DNA from: VRUE01 sp963695835
GTDB lineage: Bacteria > Actinomycetota > Thermoleophilia > Solirubrobacterales > 70-9
Direction: 5' to 3'
Length of the DNA: 64,000 nucleotides
Assembly: GCA_963695835.1 (NCBI GenBank)
Contig: CAVOHR010000004.1
Span: 248,001-312,000 of the forward strand
Under the pieces are notes generated by a model that was not told the origin of the DNA, searched no databases, and saw only the letters and a program-made list of their open reading frames with translations. Of this stretch, positions 14,867 through 26,323 are shown one piece after another (the stretch's first letter is position 1; each line of letters begins with the position of its first letter). A program made the position numbers and the translations under genes.

Positions 14867-15304
14867 CTATTCGGGGTGGCCTTCGTCACGTTCGTGGCGC
14901 TCGGCGGCGCCCTGCTCGATGAACTCGACGATCTCGTCGGTGCCCGCTCCCGGCGTGAACACCGCGGCGACGCCGAGCTGCCTCAGCTCGGGGATGTCCT
15001 CGGCCGGGATCGTTCCCCCGACCGTGACCAGGACGTCGTCGACGCCCTGCTCCCGCAGCAGCTCGACCACCCGCGGCACCAGCGTCATGTGGGCGCCGGA
15101 GAGGATCGAGAGGCCGACCGCGTCGGCGTCCTCCTGGATCACCGTCTCGGCGATCTGCTCCGGCGTCTGGTGCAGGCCGGTGTAGATCACCTCCATGCCG
15201 GCGTCGCGCAGCGCCCGGGCGATGATCTTGGCGCCGCGGTCGTGCCCGTCCAGGCCGGGCTTGGCGACGACGACGCGGATCTTGCGGGCGGTAGCTGCCT
15301 CCAT
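14867..15304 (-). CDS. mcmA2: Methylmalonyl-CoA mutase, B12-binding small subunit
   Basis: A 145-residue cobalamin-binding domain encoded separately from the catalytic barrel. The base-off B12 signature DxHxxG is visible as LDGHDRGAK with His21 as the cobalt ligand, and VGLSILSGAHM and VTVGGTIPAEDIPEL complete the Rossmann-like fold. Together with the large subunit encoded upstream it would interconvert methylmalonyl-CoA and succinyl-CoA in propionate and odd-chain or branched fatty acid metabolism. The gap to the large-subunit gene contains a conserved hairpin. Confidence 0.94.
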   Translation of the reverse strand: MEAATARKIRVVVAKPGLDGHDRGAKIIARALRDAGMEVIYTGLHQTPEQIAETVIQEDADAVGLSILSGAHMTLVPRVVELLREQGVDDVLVTVGGTIPAEDIPELRQLGVAAVFTPGAGTDEIVEFIEQGAAERHERDEGHPE

Positions 15305-15334
15305 CGGGGCGGAAGATTATCCCCCGGCCGCAAT

Positions 15335-15375
15335 CCCATCGCGTTTTCCATCCATGCCGTGGAAAACGTGATGGG
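15335..15375. repeat. ATCACGTTTTCCAC-type hairpin, copy 1
   Basis: Sixteen-base arms (15335-15350 and 15360-15375) pair with a single G-T wobble around a nine-base loop. The stem core TGGAAAACGTGATG is shared with hairpins at 23672-23728 and 41139-41173. It lies between the two mutase subunit genes, just downstream of the large-subunit stop codon on the minus strand. Confidence 0.8.
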
Positions 15376-15381
15376 CTGAGG

Positions 15382-17013
<1,632 letters not shown>

Positions 17014-17092
17014 CGCAGAGAGCATAGATGCGCTCGCCGAGAGCCCTGGCGCTTTATGCGTCATATAGACGCTAAGAGCCCCAGGCCCGGCG

Positions 17093-17884
17093 CTACCGCC
17101 GCACGGCAAAGCGGCGGGGCGGGGCCTTTCGACGCGCCGCGAGGCGCGAGGCGCCGAAGCCGGCGATCGTCGCCAGCAGGGTGATCGCGATCGCCACCAG
17201 GCGGCGGCCGAGCCGCTCGAAGCGCATCGTCTGCCAGCCCTCCTCCCTGGCCACGGCGGCCAGCGAGGGGTCGGGGTTGACGACCACCGGGTGGCCGACC
17301 GCACGCAGCATCGGCAGGTCGGAGAGCGAGTCCGAGTAGGCGTAGGAGGCGGCGAGGTCGATCCCGTGCTCGGTCGCGTAGGCCTGCATCGCCTCGACCT
17401 TGCCCGGGCCGTAGACGAAGGGGCCGTCGAAGCGGCCGGTGAAGGCGCCGTCCTCGCCGACCTCGTAGAGGGTGCCGACCCCGCCGTCCATCCCCAGCAC
17501 CGCGGCCAGCGGCTCGACCACGCCGCTGCCGGCGGCGCTGACGATGAAGGTCCGCCGGCCGGCGTCCTGGTGGGCGTAGACCTCGTCGAGCATCTGCGGG
17601 TAGACGCGCGGCAGGATCGCCGCCATCACCTCCGGGTTCATCCGTTCGAGGTCGCGGGCGGCGATCTCGGTCAGCAGCTCGCGCACCCCGCGCAGGACCT
17701 CGGCCGTGCGCTCGTCGCTGACGCCGCGCAGGCGGTAGCGCAGGTGCTCGATCCCCCAGCCGGCCAGCTGCCGCCGCTTGACCAGCCCGTGGCGGGCGGC
17801 GACGCGGGCGAACTGCATGCCCGAGGACCCCGCCATCAGGGTCTTGTCGAGGTCGAAGAAAGCAGCAGCGCGCTGAACCGTCAA
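17093..17884 (-). CDS. HAD-family (SerB-like) phosphatase with C-terminal membrane segment
   Basis: A 263-residue HAD hydrolase of the IB subgroup. Motif I is FFDLDKTLMAGSS, motif II FIVSAAGSGVVEP and motif IV SYAYSDSLSDLPML. A hydrophobic stretch near the C-terminus (AIAITLLATIAGFGA) may anchor it. The TTG start at 17884 overlaps the thiolase stop codon by four bases (TTGA), indicating translational coupling. The substrate is unknown; relatives act on phosphoserine or lyso-phospholipids. Confidence 0.82.
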   Translation of the reverse strand: MTVQRAAAFFDLDKTLMAGSSGMQFARVAARHGLVKRRQLAGWGIEHLRYRLRGVSDERTAEVLRGVRELLTEIAARDLERMNPEVMAAILPRVYPQMLDEVYAHQDAGRRTFIVSAAGSGVVEPLAAVLGMDGGVGTLYEVGEDGAFTGRFDGPFVYGPGKVEAMQAYATEHGIDLAASYAYSDSLSDLPMLRAVGHPVVVNPDPSLAAVAREEGWQTMRFERLGRRLVAIAITLLATIAGFGASRLAARRKAPPRRFAVRR

Positions 17885-19056
17885 ACCTCGATCACGATTG
17901 CGTCGCCTTGCCCGCCGCCGGAGCAGATGGCCGCGACGCCCAACCCGCCGCCGCGGCGCTGCAGCTCGTGCACGAGGCTGCCGACGATGCGGGCGCCGCT
18001 GGCGCCGATCGGGTGGCCGAGCGCGATCGCGCCGCCGTTGACGTTGACGCTGTCCTCGTCGATGCCGAGCATCCGCATCGAGTTGAGCGCGACCGAGGCG
18101 AAGGCCTCGTTGATCTCCCAGAGGTCGACCTCCTCGGGGCTCTTGCCGATCTTCTCCAGCGCCTGTTCGGCGGCCCTGGCGGGGGTCCGGGCCAGGTAGG
18201 CGAAGTCGTCGGCGACGGTGCCGTAGGAGAGGACGCGGGCGAGCGGCTCGCGGCCCTCCTTCTCCGCCCACTCGGCTGAGGCGACGACGATCGCGCCGGC
18301 GCCGTCGTTGACGCCGGGCGCGTTGCCGGCGGTGTGGGTCGCGTCCTCGCCGCCGATCGCCCGCAGCCCGGCCAGCGTCTCGACCGTCGTCTCCGGGCGG
18401 ATCGCCTCGTCGGCCTCGACCGCGGTCTCCCCCCTGCGCGACTTGACCGTGACGACCGAGATCTCCTCGGCGAGGCGGCCGGCGTCGGTCGCCTCGGCGG
18501 CGAGCCGGTGCGAGCGCTCGGCGAAGCGGTCCATGTCCGCGCGGGTGATCTCCAGCTCGTTGGAGACCTCGCTCGCCTCGTCGATCATCTGCCTCTCGGT
18601 GAACGGGTTGGTGAGGCCGTCGTGGACCATCGCGTCGATCGTCTCGACGTGGCCCATCCGGTAGCCGAAGCGGGCGCCGGGCAGCAGGTGCGGCGCCTGG
18701 CTCATCGACTCCATGCCGCCGGTGACGGCGATCTCGGTGTCGCCGGCGCGGATCGCCATGTCGGCGATGCCGAGCGAGCGCATGCCCGAGGCGCAGACCT
18801 TGTTGATCGTCTCCGAAGGCACCTCCTTCGGGATGCCGCCTTTGATCTGCGCCTGGCGCGAGGGGATCTGCCCCTGGCCGGCCTGAAGGACCTGGCCGAA
18901 GACGACCTGCTGGACCTGCTCGGGGTCGACGCCGGAGCGCTCCAGCGCGGCCTCGATCGCGTTGCCGCCGAGGTCGGTGGCGTCGAGCGAGGACAGCCCC
19001 CCGCCCATCTTGCCGAAGGGGGTTCGAGCGGTACCGAGGATGACTGAGCTGGGCAT
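17881..19056 (-). CDS. Acetyl-CoA C-acyltransferase (thiolase)
   Basis: A 391-residue thiolase cleaving 3-ketoacyl-CoA or condensing acetyl-CoA. The acyl-accepting Cys88 is in INKVCASGMRS. GGAIALGHPIGASGAR carries the active-site His, AAICSGGGQGDA the second Cys, and EINEAFAS the Asn-Glu motif. The start ATG at 19056 is preceded by AGAAAGG. Its place among the ETF, mutase and acyl-CoA dehydrogenase genes fits beta-oxidation or a related catabolic route. Confidence 0.95.
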   Translation of the reverse strand: MPSSVILGTARTPFGKMGGGLSSLDATDLGGNAIEAALERSGVDPEQVQQVVFGQVLQAGQGQIPSRQAQIKGGIPKEVPSETINKVCASGMRSLGIADMAIRAGDTEIAVTGGMESMSQAPHLLPGARFGYRMGHVETIDAMVHDGLTNPFTERQMIDEASEVSNELEITRADMDRFAERSHRLAAEATDAGRLAEEISVVTVKSRRGETAVEADEAIRPETTVETLAGLRAIGGEDATHTAGNAPGVNDGAGAIVVASAEWAEKEGREPLARVLSYGTVADDFAYLARTPARAAEQALEKIGKSPEEVDLWEINEAFASVALNSMRMLGIDEDSVNVNGGAIALGHPIGASGARIVGSLVHELQRRGGGLGVAAICSGGGQGDAIVIEV

Positions 19057-19241
19057 CTACTGCCTTTCTTCTGCGGAGTCGACGGGTGTTGTTCGGAGGG
19101 CGCCTGGCCCGCCAGGGACGATAGCGGCAGGTCTCGCATGGCTGCGTGAGCGAATGCATAGACTCGGCCGTCCGTGAGCGCGGCGCGAGCAAACGTCCAT
19201 ATCCGGTTCTTCGTGCGGCGAGCGGAGCGCGAGCCTTCGCG

Positions 19242-20735
19242 ATGAAGACGGATGTGCGCCAGATCGAGATCGCCGCGGTCGACGCCGACCTGCTCGTCGC
19301 CGGCCTCTACGAGGGCGAGGAGCTGCCGGCCGAGCTGGCCGCAGCGCCCGGCGCCGCCGACGCCGGGGGCAGCTTCGAGAAGCTCTCGCTGCTGCATCCG
19401 GAGCGGCCGGGACGGGCATTGGTCGTCGGCTTGGGCAAGCGCGAGGAGTGCGACCCGGAGCGGTTCAGGATCGCCGCCGCGCTGGCCGCGAAGGAGGCGG
19501 AGAAGCTCGAAGCCGCGAGCCTCGCCTGGCTGCTGCCGGACTCCGGCGACGACGAGGCGACCGCCGCGGCGCTCCTCACCGGCACGGTCCTCGCCGCCTA
19601 CCGCTTCGACCGCTTCAAGAGCGACCGCCCAAAGACCCCTTCCGCTGCTCCTTCTCCCGGCATAGCGGGGAAAGGGAACAGCGGAGCGGGGAGGGGTGCG
19701 GCTCCCACCCGGATCGAGTCGCTGACCTTGCTGGCCCCCGAGGCGGTCGCCGCCGCGGTCGAGGCCGCCCGCGTCTGCGCCGCGGCGCAGAACCGCGCCC
19801 GCGACCTCCAGAGCCTGCCGTCCAACGTCGCCACCCCCTCCTTCCTCGCCGCCCGCGCCGAGCAGATCGCCGCCGGCAGCGACGCGCTCACGGTCGAGGT
19901 CCTGGGCCGCGAGGAGATCGCCGCCAGGGAGATGGGCGGCCTGGTCGCGGTCAGCCAGGGCAGCGCCGAGGAGCCGCGGCTGATCGTCCTGCGCTACTCC
20001 GGCGGCGGCGGCCCGACCCTCGGCCTGGTCGGCAAGGGCGTCACCTTCGACACCGGCGGCATCTCGCTGAAGTCGTCGGGCGGGATGGAGGAGATGAAGA
20101 TGGACATGTCGGGCGCCGCCGCGGTGCTCGAGGCGGTCGCGGCGATCGCCGAGCTGGGTCTCCCGGTGGACCTGATCGCGGTCGTCCCGGCGACCGAGAA
20201 CATGCCCTCGGGCAGCGCGATCAAGCCCGGCGACGTCATCACCCAGTACGGCGGCAAGACGGTCGAGGTCAACAACACCGACGCCGAGGGCCGCCTGATC
20301 CTCGCCGACGCCCTCGCCTACGCGGTCGAGCTGGGGGCCGAGCGGATCGTCGACCTGGCGACCCTGACCGGCGCCGTGCTGATGGCGCTCGGATCGACCT
20401 ACGCCGCGGTGATCTCCAACGACGACGACCTCGCCGGCGAGGTCGAGCAGGCCGGCCGCACGACCGGTGAGCTGGTCTGGCGTCTCCCCCTCCACGCCGA
20501 GTACAAGGAGATGGTCAAGGGCAAGGTGGCGGACCTCACCAATACCGCCGCGAAGCGCAAGGCCGGCACGATCTACGCCGGCTCCTTCCTCGAGGAGTTC
20601 GTCGGCGAGACCCCCTGGGCCCACGTCGACATCGCCGGCACCTCCTGGGACGTCGGCCGCCCCTACACCGGCGACGACGCCAGTGGCTTCGGCGTCCGCC
20701 TGCTGGTGGAGCTCGCCCGCGAGCCGGCGAGCTGA
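19242..20735 (+). CDS. pepA: Cytosolic (leucyl) aminopeptidase, M17 family
   Basis: A 497-residue M17 peptidase. The catalytic domain shows VGKGVTFDTGGISLKSSGGM with metal-binding Lys and Asp, MKMDMSGAAAVL, and the family signature NTDAEGRLILADALAYA. ATG 19242 (MKTDVRQIEIAAVDAD) fits the family N-terminus; an in-frame ATG at 19146 would add an Arg-rich stretch and looks less likely. A Pro/Gly-rich insertion between the N- and C-domains (about residues 130-160) is encoded by a DNA palindrome at 19638-19702. It is divergent from the thiolase gene. Confidence 0.93.
   Translation: MKTDVRQIEIAAVDADLLVAGLYEGEELPAELAAAPGAADAGGSFEKLSLLHPERPGRALVVGLGKREECDPERFRIAAALAAKEAEKLEAASLAWLLPDSGDDEATAAALLTGTVLAAYRFDRFKSDRPKTPSAAPSPGIAGKGNSGAGRGAAPTRIESLTLLAPEAVAAAVEAARVCAAAQNRARDLQSLPSNVATPSFLAARAEQIAAGSDALTVEVLGREEIAAREMGGLVAVSQGSAEEPRLIVLRYSGGGGPTLGLVGKGVTFDTGGISLKSSGGMEEMKMDMSGAAAVLEAVAAIAELGLPVDLIAVVPATENMPSGSAIKPGDVITQYGGKTVEVNNTDAEGRLILADALAYAVELGAERIVDLATLTGAVLMALGSTYAAVISNDDDLAGEVEQAGRTTGELVWRLPLHAEYKEMVKGKVADLTNTAAKRKAGTIYAGSFLEEFVGETPWAHVDIAGTSWDVGRPYTGDDASGFGVRLLVELAREPAS
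19638..19702. repeat. Imperfect palindrome inside the pepA linker
   Basis: The arm CCCCTTCCGCTGCTCC is mirrored by GGGAACAGCGGAGCGGGG, with a five-base gap and a few mismatches. The frame stays open through it and encodes a Ser/Pro/Gly/Ala linker between the two peptidase domains. It looks like a palindromic element tolerated inside a coding region. Confidence 0.45.
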
Positions 20736-20751
20736 GCCGACTGCGCGCTCT

Positions 20752-20790
20752 CTGCCGCTGCGCGCTGCCGCTGCGCGCTGCCGCTGCGCG
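20752..20790. repeat. Three tandem copies of a 13-bp unit
   Basis: The unit CTGCCGCTGCGCG occurs three times without change in the gap between pepA and the aldehyde dehydrogenase gene. No other feature was seen in this 159-bp gap except the ribosome binding site for the next gene. Confidence 0.8.
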
Positions 20791-20894
20791 ATCACGATGT
20801 ACTCCTCCACCGCGGCTCGGTGAAGCATTCGGCGGTCTATGGACCCCCAAATCCTTCACGCGCAATGATCTAGGCGACTACAAGGAGGGTTGAG

Positions 20895-22331
<1,437 letters not shown>

Positions 22332-22342
22332 GGGTTGCGGGG

Positions 22343-22464
22343 GAGGGCCGGGGTGCCCCTCCCGCTTGCTGGGTTTTTCGCCTGCGGCGGATGCGGCCGT
22401 CCGAGTGCGTGGTTGGGGCGAAAAAGAGGACGCCGCTGCGCGGGAGGGGCACCCCGGCCCTCCT
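22343..22464. repeat. 122-bp nested palindromic element
   Basis: Perfect 24-nt terminal inverted repeats (22343-22366 and 22441-22464) enclose a second dyad, TTTTTCGCC (22375-22383) with GGCGAAAAA (22418-22426). The layout, an outer GC-rich stem and an inner stem with a T/A run, matches the 113-bp repeats although the sequence differs. It fills most of the gap between the aldehyde dehydrogenase and acyl-CoA dehydrogenase genes. Confidence 0.8.
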
Positions 22465-22513
22465 CACGTAGTCGTTGAGCTGCTCGCGCGACAGCGCAAT
22501 AGGCTGACGGCTC

Positions 22514-23659
22514 ATGGACTTCGAGCTGACTGACGAGCAGAAGCTGCTGCGGGACACGGTGCGGGACTTTGCCCGTCAGGAGGTCGCGCCGGTGGCAGGG
22601 GAGCTGGATCGGACGAAGTCGTTTCCGTACGAGATCGTGGCGAAGCTCGGCGGGCTTGGCTTGATGGGGATTCCGTTTCCCCAGGAGTACGGGGGCGGTG
22701 GGGCGGACACGCTCTCCTACGTGCTCGCCGTCGAAGAGCTGGCTCGGGTCGATTCTTCGGTCTGCATCACGATGGCGGCGCATACGTCGCTGGGGACGAT
22801 GCCGATCTGGCTTTGGGGGTCCGATGCGCAGAAGGACGAGTGGCTGCCGGTTCTCTGCAGCGGGCAGAAGCTTGCCTCGTTCGGGCTGACCGAGCCGGAG
22901 GCCGGGTCCGATGCCGGCAACGTGCGGACCACGGCGAAGCTCGAGGACGGAGAGTGGGTGGTCGACGGCGCCAAGCAGTTCATCACCAACTCGGGGACGG
23001 AGATCTCCGGCTGCGTCTCGATCACCGCGGTGACCGGCGAGGCGAACGGCCGCAGGGAGATCTCCAACCTGATCGTCCCCAACAGCACGCCCGGCTACGT
23101 GGTCGGCGCGGCCTACCGGAAGATGGGCTGGAACGCGTCGGACACGCGGCCGCTCGGCTTCGAGGGCTGCCGGGTGCCCGAGTCCAATCTGCTGGGCCGC
23201 CGCGGCGACGGCTTCAAGAACTTCCTCCACATCCTCGACGGGGGGCGGATCGGCGTCGCCGCGATGGGCGTCGGCCTCGCCCAGGGCGCGCTCGACGAGG
23301 CGCTTGCCTACGCCAAGGAGCGCCAGGCGTTCGGCCGGGCGATCTCCAAGTTCCAGTCGATCCAGGCGAAGATCGCCGACCTCTCGGCGCAGATCGAGGC
23401 CGCCCGCCTGCTCACCTGGCGCGCCGCGCTGGAGAAGGACGCCGGCCGCTCGTTCACGCTCACCGCCGCCCAGGCGAAGCTGATCACCGGCCGCCTCGCC
23501 GTCCGCGCGACCGAGGAGGCGGTCCAGATCCACGGCGGCTACGGCTACATCGAGGAGTACCCGGTCTGCCGCTTCTACCGCGACGCCAAGATCCTCACGA
23601 TCGGCGAGGGCACCGACGAGGTCCAGCAGATGGTCATAGCCCGCCAGCTCGGCTGCTGA
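22514..23659 (+). CDS. Acyl-CoA dehydrogenase
   Basis: A 381-residue FAD enzyme performing the first step of beta-oxidation or branched-chain acyl-CoA breakdown and passing electrons to ETF. Signature stretches are FGLTEPEAGSDAGNVRTTA, QAFGRAISKFQSIQAKIADL and VQIHGGYGYIEEYPVCRFYR. The catalytic Glu is expected in IGEGTDEVQQMVIARQL. The ETF subunits and ETF-QO in the same window provide the matching acceptor chain. The first 300 bases use somewhat less GC-biased codons than the rest. Confidence 0.95.
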   Translation: MDFELTDEQKLLRDTVRDFARQEVAPVAGELDRTKSFPYEIVAKLGGLGLMGIPFPQEYGGGGADTLSYVLAVEELARVDSSVCITMAAHTSLGTMPIWLWGSDAQKDEWLPVLCSGQKLASFGLTEPEAGSDAGNVRTTAKLEDGEWVVDGAKQFITNSGTEISGCVSITAVTGEANGRREISNLIVPNSTPGYVVGAAYRKMGWNASDTRPLGFEGCRVPESNLLGRRGDGFKNFLHILDGGRIGVAAMGVGLAQGALDEALAYAKERQAFGRAISKFQSIQAKIADLSAQIEAARLLTWRAALEKDAGRSFTLTAAQAKLITGRLAVRATEEAVQIHGGYGYIEEYPVCRFYRDAKILTIGEGTDEVQQMVIARQLGC

Positions 23660-23671
23660 GAACCCCCCGGA

Positions 23672-23728
23672 GGCCCGATGTCATCACGTTTTCCACGCAG
23701 GTCGTGGAAAACGTGATGACATCGGGCC
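23672..23728. repeat. ATCACGTTTTCCAC-type hairpin, copy 2
   Basis: A perfect 26-bp inverted repeat (23672-23697 and 23703-23728) with a five-base loop CAGGT. The stem contains the same ATCACGTTTTCCACG core as the copies at 15335 and 41139. It lies between two convergent genes and could stop transcription from both sides, but it has no T-tract. Confidence 0.9.
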
Positions 23729-23740
23729 CGCTGGCGGGGT

Positions 23741-24172
23741 TCAGGCGGCGGGCTGGGCGGTGATCGAGCGCTCGGGGCGCCCGGCGACCTCGGCGCAGCG
23801 TCCCTCGCCCTCGCCGATCCCGTAGTGGGCGCCGATCGTCAGCTCGTGCTCGCGCAGCAGCGCCCGGCGGGGGTCGACGGTCGGGGCGGACTCCAGCGCC
23901 CGGCTCGGCAGGGCGGTCCAGACGCGCCCCGCCGCGCCCGCGCACTCGCGCGCCGGCACGGCCACGGCCCCTGCCTCGCGGCGGCGGCCCGGAAACCCCC
24001 GCCGTACGCGAGCGACGACCAGCCAGGCGGGAGCGCCGCTCTCCGAGTCCACGAAGACGCCGTGGACCCGCCCGGCGGGCGCGCCGTCGACGCCGTCGAC
24101 CTCGAAGCCGATCCAGCCGAGCGCCTCGGCGGTCGTCGGCGCCGGACCGGGCGCCGGCGCCCCGGCCGTCAC
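23741..24172 (-). CDS. PRC-barrel-like small protein
   Basis: A 143-residue protein beginning at GTG 24172, whose start overlaps the meaB stop codon (GTGA). Residues 20-70 (WIGFEVDGVDGAPAGRVHG, then VFVDSESGAPAWLVVARV) look like a PRC-barrel fold, a small beta-barrel often found in regulatory or photosynthesis proteins. The rest is Arg/Ala-rich. Coupling to meaB suggests co-expression, but no role can be given. Confidence 0.6.
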   Translation of the reverse strand: MTAGAPAPGPAPTTAEALGWIGFEVDGVDGAPAGRVHGVFVDSESGAPAWLVVARVRRGFPGRRREAGAVAVPARECAGAAGRVWTALPSRALESAPTVDPRRALLREHELTIGAHYGIGEGEGRCAEVAGRPERSITAQPAA

Positions 24173-25161
24173 GGCTCCCCCTCCCGCACCCGGCGCAGGG
24201 TCTCGCCGACCCGTTCTTCGAGCAGGGCGCCGGCCGCGCTCGCCGGGTCCAGCTCGCGCCTCACCACGTATTCGAGCAGCTCGGCGGTCTCGGGGTCGTC
24301 GGCCGCCGTCGCCTCCAGCCGCCGCCGCATCCGCGAGGCGGCGATCCCCAGCACCTCGTTGCGCAGGTTGCGGGCGCGGCGCTGCTCCAGCGTCCCCTCG
24401 GCCTCGATCCGGGCGCGGTGCTCGTCGATCTTCGCCGCCAGCTCGGCGACGCCCTCGCCGCGGACCGCCTCGGTGCGCAGGATCGGCACCTTCCAGCCAC
24501 CGGGCTGCTGCGAGAGCGCCAGCACGCTGCGCACCTCGCGCACCATCGTTTCGGTCATCGGGTGGTCGGCCTTGTTGACGACGATCACGTCGGGGATCTC
24601 CATCACCCCCGCCTTCAGCGCCTGGATCGAGTCGCCCGAGCCGGGCATCAGCGCCAGCACGATCGTGTCGGCGTGGTCGACGATGTCGATCTCCGCCTGG
24701 CCGACCCCGACCGTCTCGATCAGCACGTCGTCCTTGCCGGCCGCGTCCATCGCCAGGGCGACCTGGAGCGCCGCCTCGGAGAGGCCGCCGAGGGCGCCGC
24801 GCGAGGCCATCGAGCGGATGAACACGCCGGGGTCGAGGAAGTGCTCGGAGAGGCGGATCCGGTCGCCGAGCAGGGCGCCGCGGGTGAACGGGCTCGAGGG
24901 GTCGATCGAGAGCACCGCGACCTGGCGCTCGGCCCTGCGCAGCTCGGCGGTCAGCGCCCCGATCAGGGTGCTCTTGCCGACCCCGGGAGGACCGGTGAAG
25001 CCGACGATCCGCGCCCTGCCGGTGCGCGGGTAGACCTCGCGCACCAGCTCCCAGCCGGCCGGGTCGTCGGACTCGATCAGCGTGATCGCCCGCGCCAGCG
25101 CCCGCTTGTCGCCGGCGACGAGGCGCTCGGCGAGGGAGGCTGACTTGGCGGCGCCGGGCAT
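24169..25161 (-). CDS. meaB: Methylmalonyl-CoA mutase-associated GTPase MeaB
   Basis: A 330-residue G3E-family GTPase that protects and reloads B12-dependent methylmalonyl-CoA mutase. Walker A is FTGPPGVGKSTLIGAL near residue 57, followed by VLSIDPSSPFTRGALLGDRI, the switch region LIETVGVGQAEIDI, and NKAD for guanine specificity. The C-terminal dimerisation helices are present. The client mutase is encoded 7 kb away on the same strand. Confidence 0.95.
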   Translation of the reverse strand: MPGAAKSASLAERLVAGDKRALARAITLIESDDPAGWELVREVYPRTGRARIVGFTGPPGVGKSTLIGALTAELRRAERQVAVLSIDPSSPFTRGALLGDRIRLSEHFLDPGVFIRSMASRGALGGLSEAALQVALAMDAAGKDDVLIETVGVGQAEIDIVDHADTIVLALMPGSGDSIQALKAGVMEIPDVIVVNKADHPMTETMVREVRSVLALSQQPGGWKVPILRTEAVRGEGVAELAAKIDEHRARIEAEGTLEQRRARNLRNEVLGIAASRMRRRLEATAADDPETAELLEYVVRRELDPASAAGALLEERVGETLRRVREGEP

Positions 25162-25178
25162 GCGCGGCTGAGTCTAGA

Positions 25179-25933
25179 GTGCGCCCCGCCGTGATCCGCT
25201 TCCTCCGCTTCTGCGCCCGCAACCGGATGCTGACGCCGGCATACGCGCTGCTGGCGCTGCGCTGGGCACGCCGCCGCTTCCTCACCCGGGCGGGCCGGCG
25301 CTGGCGCACCGACGGGCCGCTGTTCCTCGGCCGCGGCCTCGAACTGCAGTCGCCCCGCGCGGCCGGCTCGACTTCGGCCGCTTCGTCTGGCTCGGCGACG
25401 GGACGAAGATCCGCTGCCACGAGGGCGTGGTCGAGATCGGCGCCAAGACGGTGATCGGGCAGGAGTGCACGATCTCCGCCTACAAGCGGGTGCGGATCGG
25501 CGAACAGTGCGTGATCGCCGACCGGGCGATGTTCATCGACTTCGACCACGGCGTGGTCGAGGTCGAGCGGCCGATCCGCAAGCAGGGCATCTACATGCGC
25601 GAGGTCGAGGTCGGCTCCAACGTCTGGATCGGCTACGGCGCCTGCATCCTGCGCGGCGTCCGGGTCGGCGACAACTCGATCGTCGGCACCAACGCGGTGG
25701 TCACCAGGGACGTCCCCGCCAACGCCGTCGTCGCCGGCATCCCCGCGCGGGTGATCCGCATGCGCGAGGCGCCGCGCGACCTCCGCTGGCCGCATCCGGT
25801 CGAACCCGACCCGGCCTCTCCGACCACTCTCTCCCCCCGTAGGCCGATACCCTCGGCCACGGGGGACGCGGGGACGCAGGTGGGGACGACAACAGCATGC
25901 AGAGAGGTATCGTCAGTAATGCTTCTAACCTAA
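25179..25933 (+). pseudogene. Hexapeptide-repeat acyltransferase with a frameshift
   Basis: The first frame starts at a GTG (25179 or 25191) with MIRFLRFCARNRMLTPAYAL and decays after LELQSPRA. The next frame continues sensibly (RLDFGRFVWLGDGTKIRCHE, then EIGAKTVIGQECTISAYKRV and GVRVGDNSIVGTNAVVTRDV), the left-handed beta-helix repeats of sugar or maltose O-acetyltransferases. One missing or extra base near 25365-25372 would restore a protein of about 220-250 residues. It may be a true pseudogene or a sequencing indel. Confidence 0.7.
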
Positions 25934-26031
25934 GAACGAAGGCTGTGGACGACGATTCCCCTACGCGCAGGCCGATAGCTGCTCTCCCGCCACCCGGGCT
26001 TCTGTGGATTTTGCAAGGGACAGACAGAAAA

Positions 26032-26319
26032 ATGCTGCTGGTGAATATCGCCGCCCGATTCGGGGAGAACCTCGCCCGCTGCCGCAAGCGGGCCGATCTG
26101 TCTCAGGAAGAGCTCGGCGTCCGGGCTTCGCTGCACCGGACCGAGATCAGCCTGCTCGAGCGGGGAACGCGACTGCCGCGGATCGACACCGCGATCAAGG
26201 TCGCCGGCGCACTCGAAATCCCGCTCGACGAACTGATCGAGGGCATCGACTGGTCGCCGGGCAGCACCAACGTCGGCAGCTTCTCGGTCAGGGGGGACTC
26301 GGACCCGCAGTCCAACTGA
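26032..26319 (+). CDS. XRE-family helix-turn-helix regulator
   Basis: A 95-residue protein from ATG 26032. The HTH is clear: GENLARCRKRADLSQEELGV, then LHRTEISLLERGTRLPRIDT, then IKVAGALEIPLDEL. The short tail carries no recognised ligand domain. The frame is open upstream to 25897, but that part is unlike the family. The target is unknown. Confidence 0.8.
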   Translation: MLLVNIAARFGENLARCRKRADLSQEELGVRASLHRTEISLLERGTRLPRIDTAIKVAGALEIPLDELIEGIDWSPGSTNVGSFSVRGDSDPQSN

Positions 26320-26323
26320 GCGC

